From Burkholderiales bacterium (lineage in GTDB: Bacteria; Pseudomonadota; Gammaproteobacteria; Burkholderiales; Casimicrobiaceae), in NCBI GenBank assembly GCA_025927765.1, contig JAICKU010000041.1, positions 1-34,971 of the forward strand: a stretch of DNA of 34,971 bases, given 5' to 3'. Made by a program: the position numbers and the translations under genes. Positions 1-8,447 of this stretch are shown one piece after another; within the stretch, counting starts at the first letter, position 1, and each line of letters starts with the position of its first letter. The notes under the pieces were generated by a model. The model ran no database searches. It saw only the letters and a program-made list of their open reading frames with translations, and was not told the origin of the DNA.

Positions 1-719
1 CCGGTCCATGCCCAGTCGGCCGGCGACCAGAAGAGATCGCCGCGCTGCGGATAGCCGTCGTGCGAATGCGTGAAGCCGGGAAGGTTGCCGAGGACGCACC
101 GATGCGGCATCAGCGCGCCCTTGGGCGGGCCGGTGGTGCCGCTCGTATAGATCAGGAGCGCAGGATCGTCCGCGCGAGTGTTCGCCGGGCTGAAGTGTCG
201 CGAGGCGTCGTCGATGAATTCGTCCCACGGCACGACGCCGGGCGCGCGCGCGCCAGCCACGCCGATCACGTGCTGCAGATTCGCGCAACGCTCGCGCACC
301 GGCACGAGGTTCGGCAGCGATTGCGGATCGACGAACGCCGCCTTCGCTTCGCTGTGCTGCAACCGGTATTCGAGCGCTTCGGGTCCGAACAGGAACGACA
401 GCGGCACGGCCACCGCGCCGAGCTGATAGACCGCGAAATGCGCGATCGCCGTTTCGGGGCGTTGCGGCAGCAGCAGCGCCACCTTGTCGCCGCGGCCGAT
501 GCCGTGCGCCGCCAGTGCGTTGGCGAGGCGGTTGGCCTGCTGCGCGAGGTCGAAGAACGTGAACGCGGCGCGCTGCCCGTCCTCGTCTTCCCAGTACATC
601 GCGAAGCGCGCGCGGTCGTCGGCCCAGCGCATGCAGCACGCTTGCGCGATGTTGAATTCGTCCGGCACGTCCCAGCGGAACGCGGCGTGGATCTCGGCAT
701 AGCGGTCGTCGTTCGCCAT
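1..719 (-). CDS. Acyl-CoA synthetase (AMP-forming), N-terminal part, cut by the window edge
   Basis: Only the first ~239 codons are present; the gene continues past base 1. It belongs to the ANL superfamily, which activates a carboxylic acid through an acyl-AMP intermediate and transfers it to CoA. The N-terminal half of the fold is visible, ending in the P-loop-like AMP-binding motif YTSGTTGPPKG near residue 190, followed by a WSPADWAWTG segment typical of acetyl/medium-chain acyl-CoA synthetases. The start is the ATG at 719, giving MANDDRYAEIHAAF. There is no Shine-Dalgarno sequence, but a TATACT hexamer ends 6 nt before the ATG. It lies 22 nt after the PilZ gene on the same strand. Substrate cannot be told from this fragment. 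Confidence 0.88.
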   Translation of the reverse strand, partial: MANDDRYAEIHAAFRWDVPDEFNIAQACCMRWADDRARFAMYWEDEDGQRAAFTFFDLAQQANRLANALAAHGIGRGDKVALLLPQRPETAIAHFAVYQLGAVAVPLSFLFGPEALEYRLQHSEAKAAFVDPQSLPNLVPVRERCANLQHVIGVAGARAPGVVPWDEFIDDASRHFSPANTRADDPALLIYTSGTTGPPKGALMPHRCVLGNLPGFTHSHDGYPQRGDLFWSPADWAWT

Positions 720-725
720 GCCGAA

Positions 726-731
726 AGTATA
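726..731 (-). promoter_or_regulatory. Candidate -10 box (TATACT) placed for leaderless transcription of the acyl-CoA synthetase gene
   Basis: On the minus strand TATACT is followed by TTCGGC and then ATG, so a start 7 nt after the -10 would fall on the A of the ATG. No good -35 is seen at 16-18 nt. The call rests only on the hexamer match and spacing. Confidence 0.35.
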
Positions 732-741
732 AGGCGCGTCG

Positions 742-2490
742 CTAGCGGCGCGACCCCTGCGAGGTCGGGGGTCCGCCGATCGTGGACGGGCCGCCGGCGG
801 TCACCGGGACGGCCGCCGAACGCGCGCCCGATTCGAGCGGCTCGATCGCCGTCCACACCCAGTCGGGCTGCTGCTCGATCAGCCGGCCGAAACGGATACG
901 GTACTCGGCCTTGTCGGTCGACAGCTGATAACGCTTGGTCGCCTGGTACTCGACGCCGGGCACGATCAGCGATTGCACCATCGGCTCGCCGTCGCGCGCG
1001 CGCCGCGACAGCAGCAACGCGCCGAACCGCCGGCCGTTGATCGTCGTGCCTTCGCCGTCGATCGAGTAATCGTCCGCAGTGCGCTTGCGCTGCTCGTTGA
1101 GATCGACGGCGGAGACGGTGTCCGCGATGATCGCAAGGCCGATTTCCGCGCGGTCGGCGGAGGTGCGCTTCATGCGGCGGATGATGCCGAGCGTCCAGCG
1201 CGGCTGGCCGTGCGGATGGATGGCGACGAGCGTGCCGAGCGTGACTGCGTTCGCGACCTGGATCGGCGCGACGAGCTTGAAGCCCGTCTGCGACACGTCC
1301 TTCGCTTCCCACGGTCCGCCGGGCGCGGCATGCGCGCCGATGCGCCGGCGCGCGATCTCGCGGCGCCGCGTCGGCTCGTCGCGGATGCGGCCGAACACCG
1401 CGAGGTCCATCGTGCTGTCGAAGCTCTCGCCGGTGGAATCGGTGAGCTCGATCGGCTGGCGCGCCTCTTCCTTGAAGTAGCTCGCGATCTTCTGGAAGCC
1501 GACGATCGCGTCGACGTTGCCGGTCGTCGCGATGCGCTCGCCGCGACGCGTGAACGGCTTGAATTCGGGATCGACCTGCGCGGCGAGCTTGATGAAGAGC
1601 GCGAGCTGCTCGCTGCGACGCGGCGTGCGCGAGGACAGCGGCTCCGCCTTGATCTTCTGCTCGAGCGTGACGACGTGCTGCATCATCACCGCGTGCAGCG
1701 GCCGCGTGTCGAGGAACAGCACGCGGCTTTCGAGGGGCCCCGGCTTGCGCCTGCGCAGGCCCTCGCGTCCGCCGAGGTCGACGTAGAACGCGTTGGCGGC
1801 CGAGGGCTCGAGCGTCAGGCGCAGCGGCGCGCACCAGTCGTCGAGCTCGCTCCAGATGAACTCGACCTGCCGCGCGGTGAGGCTGCCGGCGTTCATGAGC
1901 TGCAGCACGAGCGCGCGCATGTATTCGTGCTCGATCGTGCTCGTCGTCGTATCGACGAGCGTCACGATCTGCCGCTCGATCTGCTGCGAGCAGGCGCGCG
2001 ACATCAGCGCGTGCAGCTCGGCCCACTTCGCGGGAATCCACTGCTCGTAGCGGAAGAGGCGCACGCGCGCGTCGAGGGCGAGGTGCACGATCTGGCGGCA
2101 GACGAGCTCGGGCAGGAGCTCCTGCCAGCGCGCGCTGTGCGGATGGTCGGCGATCTCGCGCGCGAACGACTGGTACGTCGTGAGGAAACCCTGCGTGAGT
2201 CCGAAGAGTGCGGTCCACAGCTGGTTTTCGATGCGCGAGCTGCGGCTCGCGTGCTCGACGTACTGATCGACGAGTGCGCGGCGCTGCGCGACCGTTTGCG
2301 CGTCGACGTGGAACACCGCGCGCAACTGCTGCGGCGTGTGCGGGACGGTGAGACCCGCGACGCGATCGAGTTGCGCGATCACGTCGGTGTGCGCGGCGAG
2401 CATGTCCGCGGCGGGGAGCGTGGCGAGCCACCGCTCCGCGGCGCGAACGTCGGAAAGGGGGTGCTTGCCCGATCGGCGAAGACCAAACAT
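742..2490 (-). CDS. PilZ-like domain protein, 582 aa
   Basis: A large cytoplasmic protein with no signal peptide or membrane segment. Most of its length (residues ~1-365) is helical and I cannot assign it to a named domain. Near the C-terminus (~370-470) there is a run of arginines (TRRREIARRR), then DVSQTGF at ~398-404 and beta-rich sequence. This matches the PilZ pattern of an RxxxR-type stretch followed by D/N-x-S-x-x-G, which binds cyclic di-GMP. PilZ proteins couple that second messenger to motility, secretion or surface polymers. The start is the ATG at 2490 (MFGLRRSGKHPL). It is divergent from the MerR regulator across a 326-bp gap. c-di-GMP binding is inferred from the motif; the role of the long N-terminal part is unknown. 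Confidence 0.7.
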   Translation of the reverse strand: MFGLRRSGKHPLSDVRAAERWLATLPAADMLAAHTDVIAQLDRVAGLTVPHTPQQLRAVFHVDAQTVAQRRALVDQYVEHASRSSRIENQLWTALFGLTQGFLTTYQSFAREIADHPHSARWQELLPELVCRQIVHLALDARVRLFRYEQWIPAKWAELHALMSRACSQQIERQIVTLVDTTTSTIEHEYMRALVLQLMNAGSLTARQVEFIWSELDDWCAPLRLTLEPSAANAFYVDLGGREGLRRRKPGPLESRVLFLDTRPLHAVMMQHVVTLEQKIKAEPLSSRTPRRSEQLALFIKLAAQVDPEFKPFTRRGERIATTGNVDAIVGFQKIASYFKEEARQPIELTDSTGESFDSTMDLAVFGRIRDEPTRRREIARRRIGAHAAPGGPWEAKDVSQTGFKLVAPIQVANAVTLGTLVAIHPHGQPRWTLGIIRRMKRTSADRAEIGLAIIADTVSAVDLNEQRKRTADDYSIDGEGTTINGRRFGALLLSRRARDGEPMVQSLIVPGVEYQATKRYQLSTDKAEYRIRFGRLIEQQPDWVWTAIEPLESGARSAAVPVTAGGPSTIGGPPTSQGSRR

Positions 2491-2816
2491 CTGTCGCTAC
2501 GCGTCAGCTAGTGCGATGAAATGACCCGTGTGCGGCGTTCGCCTGCGCGCACGTCACGGCGACAGCACCTGCCGTACGCCTCGGGCCGCGTTGGATGGGA
2601 AGCAGCGTGCAAGTTTCGGACCGAGTGGCACGGCCGCGACGTCATACGAATGGAGGACGTTACGTGGCATACATCCTGCATGGCCGGTGTCCGTGCAGCA
2701 CCGCAGGTAGTCATCACTCCCACCTCGATTCGACACGCGCGAATCGCGCGAGGGATTGCCACGTCCGCCTTTTGCGCGACGGGCCGGAGGCTGCGACACG
2801 CGAGAGGGAACGGGAC
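2491..2816. other. Divergent intergenic region between the PilZ and MerR genes
   Basis: This 326-bp gap should hold the promoters of both neighbours. I see no convincing -35/-10 pair, long inverted repeat, RNA gene or short ORF with a good ribosome-binding site. The reading frame of the MerR gene is open back to an ATG at 2595, but that extension is low-complexity and has no ribosome-binding site. Confidence 0.5.
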
Positions 2817-3836
2817 ATGGGAATCCTGATCGAGGCGCCATCGCGCCGGCAGGATGCGAGTGGAATGCCGGCGAACGCACCCGCAGTGGGCGAGCCGGCC
2901 GGGGCGCTGCACATTCGCGAAGTGGTGCGCATCACCGGACTTCGCCGCGAGCAGCTCTACATGTGGCAGCGACGCTACGGCTTTCCGTCGCCGCTGCGCG
3001 ATGCGTTCGGCGATCGCGTCTACCCGGCGGACCAGGTGGCGCGATTGAAGCTCATCAAGCAATTGCTGTCCGAAGGCTGGCGTGCCGGCGCGGTCGTCCC
3101 GCTCGCCGACAGTGCGCTGCAATCGATGGTGGGCCTCGCCGTTGCGGAGCCGGCGCCGTTGCCGGCCGAGATCTCGCAGGCCGTGCGGCTCCTCGCTGAG
3201 CATCGGATCGGCGAACTGCAGAATCATCTGTCGAAGCTTCTGGTGGGACAGGGACTGCGGAAGTTTCTCGAGCACACGCTGATACCGCTCAACGAGGCGG
3301 TGCACGAACGCGTCGTGCGCGGCGACATGCAGACGTTCCAGGAATTGCGCTTCTGGGATCTCGCGCAGCGGTTGCTGCGCGATGTGACGCGGCTCGTGCG
3401 GCCGACGCGCGATGCGCGACAGCTGCTCCTCGCGACGCCGCCGAACGATCCGAACCAGCTCGGCCTCGCGATTCTCGAACTGCTGCTCTTCACCGAAGGG
3501 ATCAACTGCCTGACGCTCGGCACCGGCGTTCCGGCACAGGAGATCGCCGGCGCGGCCGAAGCGTATCACGCATCACTCGTTGTACTGCTGTTCGATCGCG
3601 GCATTTCGGGCAAGATCGCGGGACAGGAGATTCGCGGCCTGCGCAAGGCGTTGCCTTCCAGCGTGCCGTTGATGGTGAGCGGACGTGCGGTGAACCTGCT
3701 CGCGAAGCCGATCGATAACGTGCAGGTTGTGGCCGATTTCAACTCGGTGACCGCGGCGCTGCGTACGCGCGGACTGCTGCCTGCGACGCCGACGCCGCGC
3801 GCGCCCGACTTGCCCGACGCGGAGCAGATGGCGTAG
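2817..3836 (+). CDS. MerR-family regulator with a degenerate cobalamin-binding domain
   Basis: 339 aa. Residues ~31-95 form a MerR winged helix-turn-helix (LHIREVVRITGLRREQLYMWQRRYG), like the CarH/LitR-type light- or B12-responsive repressors. Residues ~115-195 correspond to the helical B12-cap region and ~200-300 to the Rossmann-like B12 domain. The key ligands are absent. The E-x-H-x-L-G motif that supplies the cobalt-coordinating histidine reads D-P-N-Q-L-G (Asn213), and the cap-region E-H pair reads E-L (176-177). It therefore probably does not bind cobalamin in the usual way. The ATG at 2817 was chosen because GAGAGGGA lies just upstream and the HTH follows a short N-terminal tail. A small membrane-protein gene follows 9 nt downstream. 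Confidence 0.8.
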   Translation: MGILIEAPSRRQDASGMPANAPAVGEPAGALHIREVVRITGLRREQLYMWQRRYGFPSPLRDAFGDRVYPADQVARLKLIKQLLSEGWRAGAVVPLADSALQSMVGLAVAEPAPLPAEISQAVRLLAEHRIGELQNHLSKLLVGQGLRKFLEHTLIPLNEAVHERVVRGDMQTFQELRFWDLAQRLLRDVTRLVRPTRDARQLLLATPPNDPNQLGLAILELLLFTEGINCLTLGTGVPAQEIAGAAEAYHASLVVLLFDRGISGKIAGQEIRGLRKALPSSVPLMVSGRAVNLLAKPIDNVQVVADFNSVTAALRTRGLLPATPTPRAPDLPDAEQMA

Positions 3837-3845
3837 ATTGGGCGA

Positions 3846-4019
3846 ATGGATGCGCATCCGCTTCCGCTGCCCGCTGCACCCTATGCGTCTGCACGCGGCG
3901 CTCGTCATCGGCGTCACGTCATCGCACTGATCGTCGCCGCGGCGATCGCCGGCCTCGTGTTCGCCGCGTATCGCCAGCCCGATCTGATTCTCGGCTTCGG
4001 CGCGTTCGGCCTCTGCTGA
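3846..4019 (+). CDS. Small single-pass membrane protein, 57 aa
   Basis: A short ORF 9 nt after the MerR stop codon, on the same strand. It starts MDAHPLPLPAAPYASARG, has a basic RHRRH stretch, and then one hydrophobic segment (VIALIVAAAIAGLVFAAY, ~25-42) ending in a short tail. This is a plausible one-helix inner-membrane protein with the N-terminus inside. Codon use matches its neighbours. No family is recognised. It could also be a chance ORF, but spacing and hydrophobicity favour a real gene. Confidence 0.5.
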   Translation: MDAHPLPLPAAPYASARGARHRRHVIALIVAAAIAGLVFAAYRQPDLILGFGAFGLC

Positions 4020-4026
4020 AGCAGCA

Positions 4027-4054
4027 AAGAAAGCAGGGTCGACCCTGCTTTCTT
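4027..4054. repeat. 28-bp perfect palindrome, GGGTC-ended repeat family (copy 1)
   Basis: A perfect inverted repeat centred on GTCGAC, with arms AAGAAAGCAGGGTC and its complement. The AAAGCAGGGTC string is identical to the outer end of the element inside the mutase chaperone gene at 13183. It sits between the convergent ends of the 57-aa gene and hslR, where it could also act as a bidirectional terminator. Confidence 0.75.
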
Positions 4055-4067
4055 GACCCGACTTTTG

Positions 4068-4478
4068 TTACGGCTCGTTCAGGAAATCTTCGAGGCGCCG
4101 CCGATCGCGCTTCGTCGGCCGCGCGGGCGCCGCATTCGCTCGCGCCTGCGAGCGCTCGGCGCGCGCGCGCTCGCGTGCCGCGACGCTTTCCGCCGTTTCA
4201 CGGTACAGTGCCGCCGCGTCCGGCGCCGGCCCGCGGCGCTCGCTGACACCGATCACCTCGACGTCGAACGTCGCTTCGCGCTTGCGAATCGCCACGCGCG
4301 AGCCCGCGTGCACCGCTTGCGCCGGCTTCACGCGCTCGCCGTCGACGCGTACGTGTCCGGCGTCGATCGCTTCCGCAGCGAGGCTTCGCGTCTTGTAGAA
4401 GCGCGCGGCCCACAGCCACTTGTCGATGCGTACGCGCGCGCCGGGCGCAGCCGGCTCGGCGTCCGTCGCGTGTTTCAT
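4068..4478 (-). CDS. hslR: Heat shock protein 15 (S4-domain RNA-binding protein)
   Basis: 136 aa. An S4 RNA-binding domain occupies ~18-75 (RIDKWLWAARFYKTRSLAAE, then GHVRVDGERVKPAQAV), followed by a basic C-terminal tail ending KRDRRRLEDFLNEP. Length and both ends match Hsp15, which binds free 50S subunits still carrying a nascent chain on tRNA and helps recycle them. The start ATG at 4478 lies one base after the stop of the proteasome-like gene, so the two are almost certainly cotranscribed and translationally coupled. It is the last gene of the proS run. Confidence 0.9.
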   Translation of the reverse strand: MKHATDAEPAAPGARVRIDKWLWAARFYKTRSLAAEAIDAGHVRVDGERVKPAQAVHAGSRVAIRKREATFDVEVIGVSERRGPAPDAAALYRETAESVAARERARAERSQARANAAPARPTKRDRRRLEDFLNEP

Positions 4479-4479
4479 C

Positions 4480-5079
4480 CTACGCGGCGTCGATTCGCAA
4501 CCGCGTTTCCGGCTTCGCGAGCGGCAACGCGTACAGCGTCATCGGCAGCGCCGAGTTGCGATCGAACTTCGCGCCCGCGTCGACGCCGACGCGCGCCACC
4601 GCCTCGGCGCTGTCGGCCTGCGCGTAGCGCGCGTGCATGGCACCGAGCGCGAATTCGCGTCCCGAGCCCGCAGCCCAGAACTGCGTGTACTCGAACACTT
4701 CGCGCATCGAGAACACGCCGAAGATGCCGTTCGCATTCGCGATCAGCGCGGTGATCTGCGTCGATTCGTACGGATCGTCCTCTTCTTCCTTGGGATTCAG
4801 GAAGTGCTGCTCCTTCAGGATCGGATGCAGCTCGCGGAACGTCTCGAAGATGGCCGGCTTGTCGGAGAAATCGAGGTCCCGATGCTTGGCGAGCAGGCTC
4901 TCGAACACGAGCTGATGCGCGGCGGACCCGCACAAGCCGATGTACGTGTCGCGGTAGCGGACGATCTTGTCGTACGACCGGTCGTGGTCGGCGGCAAGCC
5001 GCGTGTCGCCGAAGGTGGTGAGTGAATCCGCCGCGATCGCGACGGCGCCGTTCTTGCGAACGACAACAAGCGTGGTCAT
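4480..5079 (-). CDS. Beta-proteobacterial proteasome homologue (BPH), Ntn-hydrolase peptidase
   Basis: 199 aa, starting MTTLVVVRKNGAVAIAADS. After removal of the initiator Met the N-terminal residue is Thr1, the nucleophile of proteasome-type Ntn hydrolases. Asp17 of the mature chain is present, and a lysine at mature position 37 (SYDKIVRY) aligns with catalytic Lys33 of HslV, allowing for a 4-residue insertion. Later segments (YIGLCGSAAHQLVFESLL; GSGREFALGAMHARYA) match the proteasome/HslV beta-subunit fold. It is longer than HslV and I see no hslU-like ATPase nearby. Both points fit BPH, known as an ATPase-independent ring peptidase of Betaproteobacteria. It is followed at a 1-nt gap by hslR and preceded by gluQ. 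Native substrates are not known to me. Confidence 0.85.
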   Translation of the reverse strand: MTTLVVVRKNGAVAIAADSLTTFGDTRLAADHDRSYDKIVRYRDTYIGLCGSAAHQLVFESLLAKHRDLDFSDKPAIFETFRELHPILKEQHFLNPKEEEDDPYESTQITALIANANGIFGVFSMREVFEYTQFWAAGSGREFALGAMHARYAQADSAEAVARVGVDAGAKFDRNSALPMTLYALPLAKPETRLRIDAA

Positions 5080-5090
5080 GGATCGTGTCG

Positions 5091-5096
5091 ATTATA
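5091..5096 (-). promoter_or_regulatory. Consensus -10 (TATAAT) upstream of BPH
   Basis: On the minus strand a perfect TATAAT lies between the gluQ stop and the BPH ATG, 11 nt before the ATG. The expected transcript would have only ~5 nt of leader. No matching -35 and no Shine-Dalgarno sequence are seen. It would let bph-hslR be transcribed independently of the upstream genes. Confidence 0.5.
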
Positions 5097-5102
5097 CCGG
5101 CG

Positions 5103-6023
5103 CTATACGAACGGCAGCGCTGCGCGAATCGCGAGCCTGCGCTCGATGCGCGCAGGCTGCCAATGCGCGATCGCCCATTTCCAGAAGGCGTCCGGCGCGC
5201 CGAAAGGTTCCGTGGATTCGACTTGCCCGAGGAAGCGCCACGCGGCCGCGAGCGCGGTGGCGGGCGAGCGTCCGAGCGCGGCGGCACCCGTCGATTTCGA
5301 CAGCTTCGCGCCGTGCGCGTCGACCGCGACGGGCACGTGCATGTAGCGCGGCTCGGACAGCGCGAGCGCACGCTGCAGGAACAGCTGGCGTGGCGTCGAC
5401 GACATGAGATCCCCGCCGCGCACCACATCGGTGACACCCTGCGCGGCGTCGTCGACGACGACGGCGAGCTGGTAGGCGAAGAGGCCGTCGCTGCGGCGCA
5501 CGACGAAGTCCCCGACGTCTTCCGACAGCCGTTGCGCGAGGCGGCCGAACACGCGGTCGTCGAACGCGAGCGGCGCGTCGGGCACGCGCACGCGCAGCGA
5601 GCAGTAGCGATCCCTCGCGCGCGCCGCGTCGATGCCGTCGCGGCAGGTGCCGGGATAGACGCGTTCGCCGAGGTGTCCGATGAGCGCCGTCGCGAGTTCG
5701 CGGCGCGTGCATGCGCATTCGTACACGAGCCCGCGCTCTTGCAATGCGGCGAGCGCCTCTGCGTAGGCGGGCAGGCGCTGCGATTGCCAGACGACCGGGC
5801 CATCCCACGCGAACCCGTGGCGTTCGAGCGCGCGCAGGATCGCGTCCGCCGCGCCGGTGCGCGCGCGCGGTACGTCGACATCCTCGATGCGCACGAGCCA
5901 TTCGCCTCCCGAAGCGCGCGCGTCGGCGTAGCTCGCTACCGCCGCGACGAGCGAGCCGAAATGCAGCGGGCCGGTGGGCGACGGCGCGAAGCGCCCGCGA
6001 TACCGCGCGCGCCGGGGCGAAAG
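5103..6023 (-). CDS. gluQ: Glutamyl-Q tRNA(Asp) synthetase; no canonical start codon in frame
   Basis: This enzyme charges the queuosine of tRNA(Asp) with glutamate. It is a truncated GluRS paralogue without the anticodon-binding domain. Visible motifs are YRGRFAPSPTGPLHFGS (the HIGH-type region, encoded from 6002 down), the zinc site C-x-C...Y...C (YECACTRREL...VYPGTC), and KLSKS. Length (~300 aa) fits. The frame is open only back to a TGA at 6084-6086, and between there and 5895 it holds no ATG, GTG or TTG. The first usable codon is a GTG at 5894, which would delete the ATP-binding HIGH-type motif. I have drawn the 5' boundary at 6023 by homology; translation may start at a rare codon, or a base may be wrong. 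The end of the lytic transglycosylase gene overlaps this region. Confidence 0.82.
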   Translation of the reverse strand, partial: LSPRRARYRGRFAPSPTGPLHFGSLVAAVASYADARASGGEWLVRIEDVDVPRARTGAADAILRALERHGFAWDGPVVWQSQRLPAYAEALAALQERGLVYECACTRRELATALIGHLGERVYPGTCRDGIDAARARDRYCSLRVRVPDAPLAFDDRVFGRLAQRLSEDVGDFVVRRSDGLFAYQLAVVVDDAAQGVTDVVRGGDLMSSTPRQLFLQRALALSEPRYMHVPVAVDAHGAKLSKSTGAAALGRSPATALAAAWRFLGQVESTEPFGAPDAFWKWAIAHWQPARIERRLAIRAALPFV

Positions 6024-6024
6024 A

Positions 6025-6666
6025 TCAGTGCGCGACGTTGGCGGTGCGCACCGCCGCCAGGGACGACGGTGCGTCGTAGAGCTTCATCGCGGCCATGACG
6101 GCGTTCGGATACTCAGGCTGGCCGAGGCTGCCGTTGTAGCGGCCGAGGGCGCGGTAGAGATTGCCGTTCTCGACGTCGAGGTAGTGGCGCAGGATCGTGC
6201 AGCCGTAGCGCAGGTTCGTGCGCAGCTGGAAGAGGTTCTGCTCGGGCGAGCCGATCAGCCGCAGCCAGAACGGCATCACCTGCATGAGGCCGCGCGCGTC
6301 GGCCGACGACACCGCGTACTTGCGGAAATTGCTCTCGTGATGGATCACGCCGAGCACGAGCTGCGGATCGAGGCCGGCGCGCGTCGCTTCGTAATGCACG
6401 GTCGCGAGGAAATCGTTGCGCATCGCCTCGTCGGGGAGCTTCCGCGCAAGCTTCGGCGACATGTCCGCGAGCCAGGCGCGCACGTCGGGGCGCTGCAGGT
6501 AATTGCTCGGCACCGGGTTGTCGGCAACCGCGCGCGAAAGACCCATCACCACCGACGGGGCGAGACGCTCCTCGACCTGTGCACCGGCGAACGCGTGCGG
6601 CGCGAGCGCGACCGACGCGGCGAAAGCGAGCAGCGGCACGAAGCGCCGCATGGAGGATGTGTGCAT
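6025..6666 (-). CDS. Exported lytic transglycosylase (SLT domain)
   Basis: 213 aa. An N-terminal signal peptide (MRRFVPLLAFAASVALAPHAFA) directs it to the periplasm. The SLT/lysozyme-like domain covers ~75-190, with catalytic Glu in VIHHESNFRKYAVSSADARG, then GLMQVMPFW and RALGRYNGSLG, the standard order for soluble lytic transglycosylases that cleave peptidoglycan glycan strands to 1,6-anhydro products. The ATG at 6666 overlaps the proS stop (TGATG), indicating translational coupling; a TTG at 6669 is the alternative. It is unusually short for an Slt70-type enzyme and closer to a single-domain exported enzyme. Confidence 0.85.
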   Translation of the reverse strand: MHTSSMRRFVPLLAFAASVALAPHAFAGAQVEERLAPSVVMGLSRAVADNPVPSNYLQRPDVRAWLADMSPKLARKLPDEAMRNDFLATVHYEATRAGLDPQLVLGVIHHESNFRKYAVSSADARGLMQVMPFWLRLIGSPEQNLFQLRTNLRYGCTILRHYLDVENGNLYRALGRYNGSLGQPEYPNAVMAAMKLYDAPSSLAAVRTANVAH

Positions 6667-8378
6667 CAACTCGCGATCCTCTGCTGGACGAACGAAAGGG
6701 CGTCGGCCACCGGAACGCGGGTGGCGCCGGCGTCGCGCCGCCCCTGGTACTCGACGACGCCGTCCTTGAGGCCGCGCTCGCCGATGGTGATCCGGTGTGG
6801 AATGCCGATCAGCTCGAGGTCTGCAAACATCACACCAGGCCGCTCGCCGCGATCGTCGAGCAACACCTCGACGCCGGCCGCTTCGAGCGCTTCATGCAGC
6901 TCATCGGCGGCTTCTTTCACGATCTCGCTGCGATCGTAGCCGATCGGCGCGAGGGCGACCGCGAATGGCGCCATCGCCGCGGGCCATACGATGCCCCGCT
7001 CGTCGTGGTTCTGCTCGATGGCGGCAGCGACGACGCGCGTCACTCCGATGCCGTAACAGCCCATCTGGATCACATGCGCGCGTCCTTCGGTATCGAGGAA
7101 CGACGCGTTCATCGCCTTCGAGTACACGTCGCCGAGCGCGAACACGTGGCCGACCTCGATGCCGCGCACGATCGCGAGCGTCCCCCGACCGTCGGGTGCC
7201 GGGTCGCCCGCGACGACGCTGCGGATGTCGGCGACGAGGTCCGGCTCGCGGCAGTCGCGGCCGAAGTTCACGCCGCGCAGGTGATAGTCGGCCTCGTTCG
7301 CGCCGCACACGAAGTCGCTCATCGCCGCGACGGCCCGATCGGCGATGAGCGGCATGTCCTTCGGGATTCCAACCGGGCCGAGATAGCCGGGACGGCAGCC
7401 GACGGCGTCGACGATCTCGTTCTCGGTGGCGAAGCGCCAGCCCGCGAAGCCCGGCAGCTTGCCGATCTTCACCTCGTTGCCCATGTGATCGCCGCGCACC
7501 AGCAGCATCTGCACGCGATCCTGCGCGTACACCATCAGGCACTTGACGGTGCGCGTGAGCGGCAGCCCGAGAAGCTTCGCCACGTCCTCGCACGTCGACA
7601 TGCCGGGCGTGGGCACGCGCTCGCAGCGCTCGCCCGGGGCCGCGCGTTCGCCTGCGGGCGCCATCGCTTCGGCCTGCTCGATGTTCGCCGCGTAGTCGGA
7701 TGCGTCGCTGTACGCGATGGCGTCCTCGCCCGATTCGGCGAGCACCTGGAACTCGTGCGACGCGAAGCCGCCGATCGCGCCGGTGTCGGCTTCGACCGCG
7801 CGAAACTTGAGACCCAGCCGCGTGAAGATGCGCGCATAGGCGTCGTACATCGCCTGGTACGAGCGCATCAATCCCTCGCGGTCGACGTCGAACGAGTACG
7901 CGTCCTTCATCAGGAATTCGCGGCCGCGCATCACGCCGAAGCGCGGGCGGATCTCGTCGCGGAACTTGACCTGGATCTGATACAGGTTGACCGGCAGCTG
8001 CCGATAGCTGCGGATGTCCTTGCGCACGATGTCGGTCATCACCTCCTCGTGCGTGGGCCCGAACAGGAAATCGCGCCCCTGCCGATCCTGGATCTTCAGA
8101 AGCTGCGGTCCGAACTTGTCCCAGCGTCCGGTCTCTTCCCACAACTCGGCCGGCAGCACGTGCGGCAGATAGGATTCCAGTGCGCCGGCGCGATTCATCT
8201 CCTCGCGCACCACCTGCTCGACCTTGCGCAGCGTACGAAGACCGAGCGGCATCCACGTGTAGATGCCCGACGACACTTTCTTGATCATGCCGCTACGCAG
8301 CATGAGCTTCTGGCTCGCGACCTCCGCTTCCGCGGGCGCTTCCTTCAAGGTGCTCAAGTAGAACTTCGAGACGCGCAT
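6666..8378 (-). CDS. proS: Prolyl-tRNA synthetase, bacterial type with editing insertion
   Basis: 570 aa, the usual length of the bacterial form. It starts [20 protein letters not shown] at the ATG at 8378. Class II motifs are visible: motif 1 around the [16 protein letters not shown] region, motif 2 in [26 protein letters not shown], and motif 3 in [19 protein letters not shown]. The ~180-residue insertion between motifs 2 and 3 is the INS domain that hydrolyses Ala-tRNA(Pro). A C-terminal anticodon-binding domain follows. It is the first gene of the minus-strand run proS-transglycosylase-gluQ-BPH-hslR. Confidence 0.97.
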   Translation of the reverse strand: MRVSKFYLSTLKEAPAEAEVASQKLMLRSGMIKKVSSGIYTWMPLGLRTLRKVEQVVREEMNRAGALESYLPHVLPAELWEETGRWDKFGPQLLKIQDRQGRDFLFGPTHEEVMTDIVRKDIRSYRQLPVNLYQIQVKFRDEIRPRFGVMRGREFLMKDAYSFDVDREGLMRSYQAMYDAYARIFTRLGLKFRAVEADTGAIGGFASHEFQVLAESGEDAIAYSDASDYAANIEQAEAMAPAGERAAPGERCERVPTPGMSTCEDVAKLLGLPLTRTVKCLMVYAQDRVQMLLVRGDHMGNEVKIGKLPGFAGWRFATENEIVDAVGCRPGYLGPVGIPKDMPLIADRAVAAMSDFVCGANEADYHLRGVNFGRDCREPDLVADIRSVVAGDPAPDGRGTLAIVRGIEVGHVFALGDVYSKAMNASFLDTEGRAHVIQMGCYGIGVTRVVAAAIEQNHDERGIVWPAAMAPFAVALAPIGYDRSEIVKEAADELHEALEAAGVEVLLDDRGERPGVMFADLELIGIPHRITIGERGLKDGVVEYQGRRDAGATRVPVADALSFVQQRIAS

Positions 8379-8406
8379 CGCGTGGCGCCGCCGGGCAAAG
8401 ACGCGG

Positions 8407-8412
8407 ATTTTA
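8407..8412 (-). promoter_or_regulatory. Candidate -10 (TAAAAT) for proS
   Basis: A 5/6 match to TATAAT on the minus strand, 28 nt before the proS ATG. No clear -35 at 16-18 nt. It is in the 81-bp divergent gap between proS and the next plus-strand gene. Confidence 0.35.
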
Positions 8413-8447
8413 GCGTCGTTTGCCCGTAACGGCCGCGATTGCGGTGC

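Noticed and set aside
973-2511. 512-codon open frame on the plus strand antisense to the PilZ gene
   Set aside because: Arg/Asp/Glu-rich sequence with no recognisable domain, exactly mirroring a well-supported gene; typical GC-rich shadow frame.
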